Positions 38,701-50,500 of a DNA stretch of 64,000 nt are shown in pieces (within the stretch, counting starts at the first letter, position 1; each line of letters opens with the position of its first letter). This DNA is from Phoronis australis (lineage: Eukaryota; Phoronida; Phoronidae). Both the position numbers and the translations under genes were made by a program. The notes beneath the pieces are model-generated. The model made no database searches and was not told the DNA's origin. It saw only the letters and a list, made by a program, of their open reading frames with translations. Location: NCBI GenBank assembly GCA_002633005.1, contig NMRA01000244.1, forward strand, positions 162,926 through 226,925. The letters are read 5' to 3'.

Positions 38701-41700
38701 TGGTCTGCCTTGCGCCCCCGTGATACACCACTAGGTCAAAAAGCTGACAGTATATATGGTACGTATTTCATTCCATAGTGAGTCTGTTTCCATCGACCGG
38801 ATGTCTTGCCGGCAAATCCAGAGATTTGCCGCCCTAATACATCCTCACCTACACGTTTACCACCTGAGCGTGAGCCTCCGCTCTTCTAAGAAATGCAAAA
38901 AACTAAATATTAACAAAAGCTATGAGTTTTACTAAAGTAAATTCCTTGTTTCACCGATTGACCGACATTTTCTGAAATGTTCCTTACCTGTTGAAGAGTG
39001 TTCCTTCATTGGGTTATTTTTCTATGATATTCACATTAAATTTAGACTTCGTTAAAAGCGACTGTGGGACAGTATGAACATTGAAAAAAATTCTTTGTGG
39101 TTATTTTTCACGGGATCAAAATTTAACACTACACCGGGAACCCTAAGTTTCGAGACATATAGGAGGACACTAAACATATGGTGAATAACGGACTTGTTGC
39201 TCAGATCGGTGGGTTTTGTTGGGTCCGAATTCTCTAGGCAAAGGATTCGTTTTCATCTTGACCTCTCTACTATTCGGATTTTGGGTTGGCAACTTTCCAA
39301 CAATCCTAGTTTGCACTTGATCATTTCTTACAACTTATCATTCCATTTAGCTAGGCTTTTTCGGCTAAAGGGAAGTTATTCCAAGTTTAATTCTTTTTTA
39401 ATTGTATAAACCAGCAGTTCGTAATGTTTGATCTTTTCTAAATAAGTCAGAATACGTAAGTGAAAACCTCGGGCGTATTCAAGTATATTTTTGACAGAAT
39501 AAGCCCTTAACGGAAAATTCAGCCGATACCCAGAGAGTCGGCAAGACGAAATTCCACCGTTCTAATTTAGTGAGTACCAATGAAACGAAACCAGTTTCAT
39601 GTTTTGGGAGTTTCTATGTGGACTGGAAGATACTACCTTCAATGCGGAGGTATGTCGTGATCCTTTTGTCGGGTTTTAAACCGGGAACAAAATGCCTCCC
39701 CTGTATTATTAAAACCTGTATAAACACCTTTGAACTGCATTGCGTTTAAAGCAAACCTTCTGTAGAATTCTCACTGTTAGAAAAACGAGCCCTAATGTGG
39801 AGTTCTAGCACAAAAAGTAACGTCTTTCGCAGGGAATTTGAAGGCACCCTTTTCGTTTGCCGAACTGTGCGCAGAATGAATATGAGTAGCCCTATCTCAG
39901 TGAGCGGCACGTCTTGCCGTATAGCGTGGGCTACTTCTATAAGTTAACCCATGATAAAACCCCCGGATGGATGACTTGCCATGGCTCTGACTGAAAACAG
40001 CACATAACCAGTGTATATTTTACAAATATCTGAGTTCGAAATGTCGCGTACGACGCAACTGACCGGGCGAGTGAGAACGAGGTGAAGTCCTCGAAGGAAA
40101 TCACTTTTAAACTGTTTAGTCGTACAGTACAAAATGCACTAGATAGCTTAGCAACCTGTGGGAAGTAAAAAAAGTTGAATCAACGCCGCTAGCGGGAGAT
40201 TAAAAAGGGTAATAAAAGCTGTCACGGTCTTTTGTGATCAGCGAATCATTGAAGCCCCTTCATCTATGTAAGTGGACTCGCCCAATCAATACCTTAGTAC
40301 ACACAGTCACAGCGCGTATCGATTCGATTCAGAAATGCGAGACACGGTAGTGCATGTTACGAGCAGATGTGCACCTGTGACGTCACACGGTAATTACACG
40401 AAAATAATTGCAGGTAAAGGTTAATACTAAACCGTACACCTTTTAATGTATTTATTGAAGATTTACAAAATTACACAAGACTTATGAGTTGCCTTTCTAC
40501 ACCGAGTACCCGATAAATTAGAACCGTAGTATGAACTGACTGTACAAAAACTCCGAGAGAGGCTACCTTTGCCTAGAATTTTGGCAAACATGAGAATTAA
40601 AAAATGTACGCGATAATTTAATTTTGTTTCAATTTTTGTGAAAAAAATGTCATACAGCCTCTGTAGATTCCGATGCCATTGTTCATCCTCTGCGAAACAT
40701 CTATTTTTAGATAAACACCTGAAGGCAACCAGGTGAATTTTGCTAACTGATGATCTATCTCATTTCAGGCTAAAACATTTGAATCGCTACTTTCAAAAAT
40801 CACTTATGTAGATGCATTGACCAAGTACGTAGTCTGCTTTTCATCTTTAGTGCTTACGTGACATATACAGTATAACAATAATAAGCCCTAAAAGGCCTGC
40901 TTAATTTATAACTGAAACAACGAGCAGGTGTTCATTTTGTGTCCTACAAGTAGATCTATAAATGCATTAATGAGTTAGGCAAACATTTTTCCAGTTGGGC
41001 GCACAAATTCTACGTTTTTCAGAAGCACGAGAAAACAGAGAACAACCAAAACAAACTTTTCCTTCTCAATGGCATTGACGAGAGTCGAGAACGTATGGCC
41101 GATGAACATTGAGCTAACGAAGTGGTATAAGCTCATGAGTCGCCACGTCCTCGGATTTTTAGCTCGTCAATATTTTCCATTTATTTTCACACAAGTAGAA
41201 GACTTTATACGTCGTTTAAAATCATTGCACGTTAATTGCTGAATTCATTTGATAGGAAAACTCTGTTTTTTGATATCAAACAGAATAATTGAGTGAATCA
41301 ATACCGACGTTGCGGACTGCTCCTAAAATTAACTGGGATCGAGACTATCTTCTTTGTGTGTACCAGCGAATACCTCGCATTGAAAAACTACCGGAACCAG
41401 ATTGCAGACGTAACCATCGCCATTGCTTATACATACTATTCGCTTTGTTTATATTTACGGACACTTTTATTTATTTGCCGATATTTGTATAATTTTCGTT
41501 GAAAATGCTGTGAGCAGTGTCGATATGAAACTTTGGCATTTACACGCACTTAAGTATAATATATGGTGGCATCAATGATAAAGTTGAACAAATCAAAATT
41601 CCCGTTTATCTTAGTGGTGAAGACGTATCTAATTTTACCTGCGACGTTCATAGTAAGGGCGGATTTTGAGTCTACAGGGGCCATAATTTCATTTATTGCA

Positions 41701-44039
41701 GGACGTATTATACAGTAGAACGGAGACTACGTAACATTTGCAAATTACGCTATCGGCAGAGATGTATGAACATACATACAAATACATCGTATGTATCCAG
41801 TAAAGGCTTGGGTACGTGCCGTTCAGATTGGCTTCATGTTTCAGTTTTCTGGTATGCTTTTGGGTCGTGTTTTCCCTTTTATGAATTTCAAATGTTTTTT
41901 CAACGGCTACAAAAAGGAATAGAAAATTTGTATTTTTTTCTTGGTATGAATACGGCGGTCTGGTTATACTCTACATGGTAGGATTACTAACAAGATTCAG
42001 CAAATCTGTGTGAACATTAAAATATGGATATCATGGGGTATGAGCAGAATTTTTCTAGATGAGGTATAAATACGGGTCATGTTTTAAGTCCCCTTTCGAT
42101 AGGTATCTGACACTGACCTCTTAGAATGAACATGGCATTTTTTCATTTTTTGGTCCGGTATGAATATCACCACAGTTTTGGAAGCTCACTAACTGCAACA
42201 GCGCGGTTTGGTATTTTCAGGCTACGAAAATGCTCGACGTGTTCCAGCTAGATGGGCCAGCTACACCGGCTGACTACCTTGCCCCCAGGCTACAGCATCG
42301 AGAAATATGCGCGTGCTTGGCGAGCAGGGGCAAAACCCATCATGCTTCATCATGAAACATTGCACAAGGCCATGCTCCTCATTGTCACGCCAATAATTGT
42401 GATAACACATGCTTCAACAAGTCAGGAGGTCACATGCATGTTCCAGGGTCGCCTTAACAATATCATATGCACCCGGACACAGTAGTGCTCTGGGGCCCCT
42501 ATAAACACATCTGCGCATAACAATAATGACCGTTAACTAACGAGATTGTCCCGCTGTGCTGGGAAGCTCAGGGGCGGATACAATTTTTAAAACGGGAGGG
42601 TCGGACTTATTTAAAAGGTGGGGGGGGGTCAAATTCAACAATTCGGAGATCCTAGATTGGATATCACTGAAATTAAGGAAAGAAAGGGGGTCCAGACGCC
42701 TTCAGTGGATCCTCCAAAGCTTAACTTTAGCCTTGAAAATGACATGACTTAACATTATCCTGTACAGTTTGCCACCCGGTCATCACACGCAGAAACAATT
42801 TCAGTACTTGGTATGGTAGCACTGAGTTTAAGGGTGCTCAGTGAAATTGTTTTCTGAACACTGAAACCCTAAGAGTTACATGTCTCACCGTTATCAGTGT
42901 CGTAACCACACACACTACAGACTCGTATTTTAGTGACAGGTACACTTCGAATTCTGTGAATAATACGCTTACAAGGAAGTTACGCATTCATGTGGAGAAT
43001 TTCTCGCTTACACTGGTCACCGCTCAGATTCCCTTAGCCCCAGAAAACTTTTATGATGCCTAATTAAGCTCGCCCTTTGTATTGATGTAGATCGATGGTG
43101 GAAAGGTAATAGCTAGCATTACTGTCTCAACAACGGTTGTTATCATACCTAAATTGGTTTTCTCTGGCATTGCACAGAGTTACAGCCTGCAACTGTGGAA
43201 CGCAGTTTTAACATGGTACGTTTAAATATTAAAAATGACTAAAAAGTTAGTTTGTGTTCATCGTGACCAAGGGCCACTTCCCAAAGGAACGACGATGGTT
43301 TTAAATATGTTCCATACCGGTTTTCGTTATTTCATTTTTAATACACCTGTCTTCTTGTTTTTTTTTTGCTTACCGGGATCGGGTTGATATCCTTTAACTT
43401 TAAATACAAAAACAGTGGTAAATTTGATCGCCATCGAAACTTAGTTAAGTTAAGTGTGAGCCCATTCCTGGACTTTCCAGATTACAGGTACACTCACTAA
43501 TCATTTCACAGCGAACAAAACTACACGTGTCATTAGTTCAAGTTAAATCTTATTAGAACTCAAATAATAAAATATATACAAAAGTGCAAATATGACGATA
43601 GCCAAACTAAAGATTTTGGAATCTCTGGACAATTTCGGTTGCAATGACTACAAACTATTCTAGCTTTTTGTCAGTCATAAAAAATAAGAACGGGCACAAG
43701 TTAAGTACAACTGTTTCCTTGTCAAAAATCTGGTTAAACGAGATTGAAGAATATCAAAAGAATAATACATGTGATATTGTTAACTCTGATCAGCGTTTGT
43801 GAATCCTCCGAGTATATCAATACGCACGGTCGTTTATCTTCAATCGTACCTAATGTTTGTAGTTTTTAGCTTAGTAGTTCATCGATTTTTAAAAATCGAA
43901 AACCTTACTGTGGTTGTTCAGTTTTTTCCAACTCAATACCGCCGTGGTGTTCGTTTTGAACGAAATTTATTGGTTAGCACATTTTGAAAATTCGCCATTA
44001 TGTTTAGGCAGAGATGTTTACTACAGTTTATGGTTGGCC
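35770..44039. other. Intergenic region between two divergent genes
   Basis: About 8 kb with no coding exon that I can support. It must contain the 5' UTR and promoter of the alpha2delta gene (right of 35553), which I could not place. A partial MITE lies at 42569. A minus-strand frame of 110 codons (38237-38569) overlaps an imperfect hairpin (GACCCCGTGG / CCCACGGGTC) and is probably not coding. Confidence 0.6.
42569..42660 (+). repeat. Partial CAGGGGCGGAT MITE
   Basis: Begins CAGGGGCGGATACAATTTTT followed by G-runs as in the related copies. No convincing right end was found, so the limits are approximate. Confidence 0.45.
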
Positions 44040-44404
44040 AATTACACTTAATTGGGTCTTGCTCGCACCGGCAATGCTGTCATCACCCATCAGGCGCCGC
44101 GCTCTCTTTGATCCCAGACAAGCGGTGAAAATTCCTTCAGATTCCTCTCTATCGCCACTTGCCCCCACCCCCATTTGACTTTTGTAGATACATAATTATG
44201 TAAATCATAAACTTTTGGCAATCTTCTTATCGACCGGGTTGCCACGGGTCCACCCTGACGATCCGTACGCCTCTGATCAGGCACAGCTGCAACGTCATCT
44301 CTTGGAAAATAATGAAATCGCCGATTGACGGCGCTCTTACCCGTGACGTCATTGTTGAATGAGGACAGAGAAAATATTTCACATGGCCGCGATGAAGACG
44401 TGAG
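44040..44404 (+). promoter_or_regulatory. CpG-rich promoter-like block with consensus CRE
   Basis: About two dozen CpG dinucleotides fall in some 360 bases, against a CpG-poor AT-rich background. A perfect CRE octamer TGACGTCA sits at 44344-44351, about 55 bases before the proposed start codon. A GCCGCGATG context (YY1-like) is near 44386-44394. It lies immediately 5' of the ZNF292-like exon 1, so it is the likely core promoter. No TATA box was recognised. The transcription start is not determinable here. Confidence 0.5.
44383..44403 (+). other. Six-codon upstream ORF
   Basis: ATG GCC GCG ATG AAG ACG TGA, ending one base before the proposed main ATG at 44405. If transcription starts upstream, this uORF would favour termination-reinitiation or leaky scanning. 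Alternatively AC before GTGAGA (44400) could be a splice donor and the true first exon would differ. Confidence 0.4.
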
Positions 44405-44509
44405 ATGATACTTTGCACTGCAACCGACCAATTTGCCTCGTTAAAGGCTATATTTTGCGATGAAAAGGACGTTCAAGAAACAAAGAAGTATTGTGCACTA
44501 TTTGCCAAG
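44405..44509 (+). CDS. ZNF292-like exon 1 (start codon)
   Basis: Thirty-five codons starting MILCTATDQFASLKAIFCDE and ending KDVQETKKYCALFAK before a GTTTGT donor, phase 0. The end resembles VEAATDYCQQLCQ of ZNF292. The frame is closed by a TGA just upstream. A six-codon upstream ORF (ATG at 44383) ends one base before this ATG. The start choice is inference. Confidence 0.55.
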
Positions 44510-47500
44510 GTTTGTTTTCCATGCTTTTAGTGTAGTTGCTGAAAAAAGTCCTACCATTGCCAACGAGGTGCAAATCACGTATGCAGTTTTCACAAACGCC
44601 GCTAGGATTGTTCCTTGTAATTACCCCTGGAACAAAACTGAAAGACACCTATCTTTACTTGTGCTTTGTGCTTTATGAACGACTTGTGCTTATGTCTTAG
44701 TTTGAGGTATAGGATGTAATGAAATTGAAAACTCGGAGGTCTCGACTGTTCAATGTCAAGAATGCCCAATTCTTAGTATTTTAACTGAAGAAACATGGAA
44801 AATGAAAGAACAGGACCTCACAATGGAATTAATGTCAATGACCCAGTTTAAGCAGTTACTGCATAATAGTGACAGATAGACTTATGAAGAATTTAGATGA
44901 TAGCTGTACGAACTGCATTCACCACATGTTTTTGTGATCCTGTGTGTGCGACCTTTTAAGATAATTCCACACAGGAACTTATCAGAATCTGTGAAGAGCA
45001 TACCTCTTAATACGCTACATGTGCAATAAAGAGAGTGGAAACCATCTTTATTTTATAAATCTTGAAGGAAATCTGTTGGAAGTTGTGCATGATGTTCTCA
45101 GTCTTGCCATTGTGTGGCAAGCTTTTTGATTGCGACCTACATTGGAATTTGCTGCTGCCTGATCTTCGATTGGAATCATTCATTGATCAGGTATTGTCGA
45201 TGAATGATCCCAGTCGAACGTTGGGCAGCAGCCAATCACCGGGTAGCTAGCAATTGACAAGCGTATCATGCAGTAGCAGAGAAACTATCATCACATAATA
45301 ATATCAAATATAGATTCCTTTTGGAACCGAAAAGCCATCCTAGTACCTTGAGGTTGTCAGTATACAGCCGTTTCGTCCGTATCCCACGGATTTGGTTCAC
45401 CACCAGGTGCACTCTCTCTCGTGGAATAAAACAGAAAAAAAAAACATGGGACATTCCCGTGAAGGAGAAACCCCTAGCCGCAAGGAGATCAAGTCCAGGA
45501 TCTCTGTTCAAACTTCGTCTGTGGACTTGGTTCTCAATAGCCTCCCGTACGCTGCGCTTCCACGTATCAGGGTGTAGACTTACGGTAATATACTGAACTC
45601 CTCATCACAGACCTGGTGATGTAGACCTCTGACGTGTTCTTGAATAACAGTAATAGGTCTGAAGTTGGGGTTATGTTGATCCTTCCCCTGGTCGATAATT
45701 GGTGACCCATCTCACTGATTTAGTTGTCAGTATTCTCACCACATTTATATTCGTAAATCACCCGCATACATCTCAAGGGGGTTGACACATCTTTCAATGA
45801 TGGGAAGATCCGTACCGAATAGTGTAAACAGCTTGTGAAACAACTTTGTGTTGTGTTTGCGGTAAATAGCCTGAATCCTTTTGGAGATGCCTCTGACATA
45901 AGGAATGCACACTGGGAAGTTGATGATCGGAGGATCAGGGGGTCTATCCGACCCCGACTTGGTTGTTCATACAGTATTTCCTGACCGAGTCATAGAGGGA
46001 GCAATGTACTTAATTTCGTCTTAATGTTGAGGCTAGCCACAGGCCTGTAGACATGTAACTTATAGACACAGGGTTGTAGCTAGAAAACTCATTGAAAACA
46101 ATTTGGCCAAGTTTTGCGAAACAAAACAACACCTGTGGTAGAAGAAATTAGCAATGAAACAAAATATAATGCTTGTGGTTCTCACCGTGAAATGGGTCAA
46201 TTCGTGTAACTCAGTTATTGATTGATAATTCCGTATTTTCAACTATCACTCCTGACCAGATGTCACCAATGTGACTGAAAAAGCATTGGGTGAGTGGACG
46301 TTCACTAGATCTAGTCGTCCAAGTGCTGAGTGAGTTGTCAGAGGGGATTAGGCACTTTATCGTTCATCTGTGTAGAGTCTGTAAAAATTGTCTCGTTCTG
46401 GTGTTGTACTTGGTCATAAGCTTCATATTTGAAATGATTTTGTTTTCATTGTTTTCAAATTGGTAAAGGTGTGGAAACTTAATTTTGAGTCGAGCTTGCT
46501 GTTGCGTATAAATCGGCAACATCGCATTCTGGTAGGTTCTCAATAACGCAGTCGTATTTTTGGAAATAACACTTTCCAAGACCATTGCCATTTTGTGTCA
46601 CAACAAATTATTTTGAAAAAAATCTGTCTTCGTTACAATTTTGAGAACTCATTTTCTCGGTTCCAAAGTTTCCAACAGGCATGGTTGTTTCACATAAAAC
46701 TTAGTTTTCCACATATTACACAAGTAAATCTATTCAATGCATCAGGAGCTGCAAGTAGCATGATTGCAAGTTTGCAACCGCCTTCCCTCAGTTTCTCATT
46801 CAGATGAATAATTGAACTCAGCTCGAAATGATTGGGCACAAGTTGCTTTACTTCAAAACCTGGTGACAAAAACGACACGACAGCAGCAAGTCGTTCTCTG
46901 TGTGTTTACACAAAATTGCGCCGTGTCAACTCACTCCGTGTCTCCTGCTCCATGTCAACTTGTGTAGTGTTTGCTGCACTGCGCCGTGTCAACTCACTCC
47001 GTGTCAACTGCTCCTTGTCAACTTGTGTATTTGGCACTTAAGTAAAAGAAGATTATCTGTTTTGTTTTTTAAGTGGCATTTTTGTGTGGCAGATTTCTAT
47101 AATTTGTGACGAGAATATTTGTGACAAGAATATTTATGAAGATAATGTGAATAGAAAAGAGGAAATAGAAAAGCAGATCAGGGCGAGTAATGGCTCATAA
47201 AATGTGAGCCTAGTTTTCTACTATCATCTTCAGCTGGAACCTCACCCACCAAATAAAACTTCAAATTTTAATCAATCAACTCGTCTAATTCGATCTCAAG
47301 ATTCAAGATTTTCCACCACTTACTGTTTTCCGCTGAACTTGTTTGCAATTTGGAATTTTTCAAACATATTTAGACTCTGAAATGTAGCTTTTCCCAGTTT
47401 GTCCTTGAATTAATAAGGCTCTGAATGTCCGTGTGCAATCTAATACTGACATAGTACATTTTCTGTCCAATCAGATTTTTTATTTAAATCCCATTAATTG

Positions 47501-50500
47501 TTTTTGGCCAGTCATATCTTCAGACATTTTATGAGGTCACTCAACTTCATGCCCTCTGCAACGAGCAAACAAAGAAAGGGAGTTTGCACCTAGATTTGTC
47601 TAACTTTGCATGTTCAACAACTTTGATTACAATCGAGTAGTGGATCAGTGTTAGAACGTCACGGGTGTTTTTCGCTGTGAATTTTTTCCAAATTGCAAAT
47701 TGTATACTTAGCTACTCGAATGGAGGTGTTGCTTGTTGATGATGTGTTCAGCCAGCCTACTGCCGTTGCTCAATTTATCACTAGTTGATACAGGCCCTTG
47801 ATGATCTGCTCAGCCAGACTATGCCCTATCTCAATTCATCACCAGTTGATCAAATACTGTTCATTACAGACCCTCGACGATGTGTTCAGCCAGCCTTCTG
47901 CCCTATCTCAATTCATCACTAGTTGATCAAATACTGTTCATTACAGACCCTTGGTGATGTGTTCAGCCAGCCTTCTGCCCTATCTCAATTCATCACTTGT
48001 TGATAAAATGCTGTTCATTACAGACCCTTGACGATGTGTTCAGCCAGCCTTCTGTCCTATCTCAATTCATCACTTGTTGATAAAATGCTGTTCATTACAG
48101 ACCCTTGACGATGTGTTCGGCCAGCCTTCTGCCCTATCTCAATTCATCACTAGTTGATCAAATACTGTTCATTACAGACCCTTGACTATGTGTTCAGCCA
48201 GCCTTCTGCCCTATCTCAATTCATCACCAGTTGATCAAATATTGTTCATTACAGACCCTTGACGATGTGTTCAGCCAGCCTACTGCCTTGGCTGAGTTCG
48301 AGGACAGGCTCACCTTCCTACACATCTCCATGTTTCATCTTCACACGACCGTACCTCTCATGACTTACTGCCTGGACATCTATGACCTCTGCCACACCCT
48401 CTTCATGTGAGTCTGTTGTAATTTTTTAATGTGGATCTCATGAAATAAATTTGCATTTGTGCTCTTTCTGGTTATTGTGCGCCCACATAATACATGAATG
48501 GGTGCATATTACCACCGTCTTTGTTTGGACGTCCAATGTCCGCGTCTGTATCTCCAAAACCAGTTGGAGAACGTCAATGAGATTTGACAGGTGTTGGTGA
48601 TTTTCAGTTGAGTCTGTATACTGTGTCGCATTCTCCACAACATATTTTGACTCGTCACTATGCTGATTTCTACTTTTGCTGTGACTAGTTTGGTTACTTG
48701 TGTCTAGTTTGAAAAGCTGTGCAATGAGTTTGAAATAATAGGAGGTTAGCTGTTTCGTAAGCAAATGTTGACATTTTAGACTTTAAGTTTCTATTGAGGA
48801 GACGGCAACACCTTTCTATTTTTGGACAAATTTCACCTATTGTGTACCTCCTAATAGCCTTTTGTATCGAGTCTGTTTTGGCGTCTGCCTATTTTTTGCC
48901 AAACTGCTTCTTGAATCAACATGAAGATTTGTAGTTGTTTTTGCTGGGAAGACCGTAGCTGGCGTTGATTTTCATATACGTTCAACTGCTCTGTTGTCTC
49001 CTATTGGCAATAATTAGCACTCACAACGGGACAACAGGTGACTACTTTTCGAGTGGCTCTAACTGGCGCTCTGCCACCCTGTGGCAATTTTATTTTTTAC
49101 TATTGCCCATCTTGTCTTGGAGTTCCTTTATGGCAAACTGGGTACTACTGGGAAGACATCGACGCATTCTCATTTGCAGATGGGCTTGGCATATTCTGTA
49201 CTACCTTGTTGCCAGTTTAGGATATCAATGAACGTCCTGGAAGCTTACCATTTCTAGTGCAGTCGTGAGCGCATTTTAACACTTTGAATTGCTCTTGCTT
49301 GGTGCTGAATCGTGATTTTGTCTTATCATTTATTAGTTATATTTTATAAATTGATGTTTTCATTGTTTATTTTATTTTATTTATGTTAAATTTTCGTCAA
49401 GATCTGTAAAGTTGAAATAGCGACTAGGCTCTGTACACTGTTATGGAGTCAGTCCAAATTAGATAGGCTCTGTATGCAAAATTATTGGCTAGGCATTATT
49501 GCATAAACTTGTGACACGTATAATCTCATCTGTGGGTTAATTGAAGAAACTGGAAAGTCACGCAAGCTTGAACTTGAGCACCAGTCTGTGTAGCGCTGGT
49601 CTTTAATGAAGACTATAACTGACTTTGCAAAAGTAGCGTGCTCACCAGTCTAGGTACCCATTTCTTCGTAAGCACTGTCTTATTTGAAACACATTGAACA
49701 TTTTGATGGGATGACAGTCCTGGTTACAGTGTTGACTGAAGATACGGTCGGCGCCCTTTGACCTTTCTCTATGCTATAATGAGACTGATGTTGTAGGTAC
49801 GGTGCTCAGGCGGTGCTCTCCATCGACTGGTTCAATCTGAGTGACTCCTCAGAGGCAGTGCAGTTATTCCTTCAGTCAGCCCAGGCCCTGCATGAGGTGG
49901 TCGAGGAGAAGTTTGGGGTGCAATGGTTCTTGGTTCTCCAACATCTGTCCCAGTCAGCCTGGTCCTACCCTGTGTTACTGCAGATACTGAAAAGTGATGT
50001 TTCCATGGATCCCGATCTAGGTGGGTTGACTAGTGGTTCAGCGAGTTATTACTTGGTTCGAAAGTTTGATGATGACCCGAACCTGTCACCTGTCGCTAGC
50101 TTAGGACTGCAATTTTTGTTTCTTGTTCACAGAAAGCTTGTATCAGATGTGTACTTTTCAATATATGTTTTTCTCACATGACCTGGAATGTGCTACGACT
50201 CTACTGGTTAATAACACGGAGAACATAATTTTTTGATATTACATGGGTGAATCGCAAAGTAGTGCAAAGTAGAAATCCATACGCCTTGCATTTTATCATC
50301 TGAAAAACACTAAGACAACCAAACGTGCGCCAACCAAACAATGCCAGAATTCCAAGAAGGTGACAAATTAGTGATTGATATATCGGGTGTTGCAACTGTA
50401 CGTACACCCAGTCAGAAGCAACTTCTTAAACGGACTTATCTTCAGCAGCGAATTCCTTATCCGCGTTCATTCAAACGGAGGCGAGCCCCCAACTCGAGAA

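Noticed and set aside
47738-48290. CRISPR-like periodic repeat
   Set aside because: Units are contiguous 77-bp tandem copies without unique spacers, and the DNA is animal.
48438-48764. Minus-strand frame of 108 codons in intron 2 of the ZNF292-like gene
   Set aside because: No similarity recognised, no splice or promoter context; probably chance.
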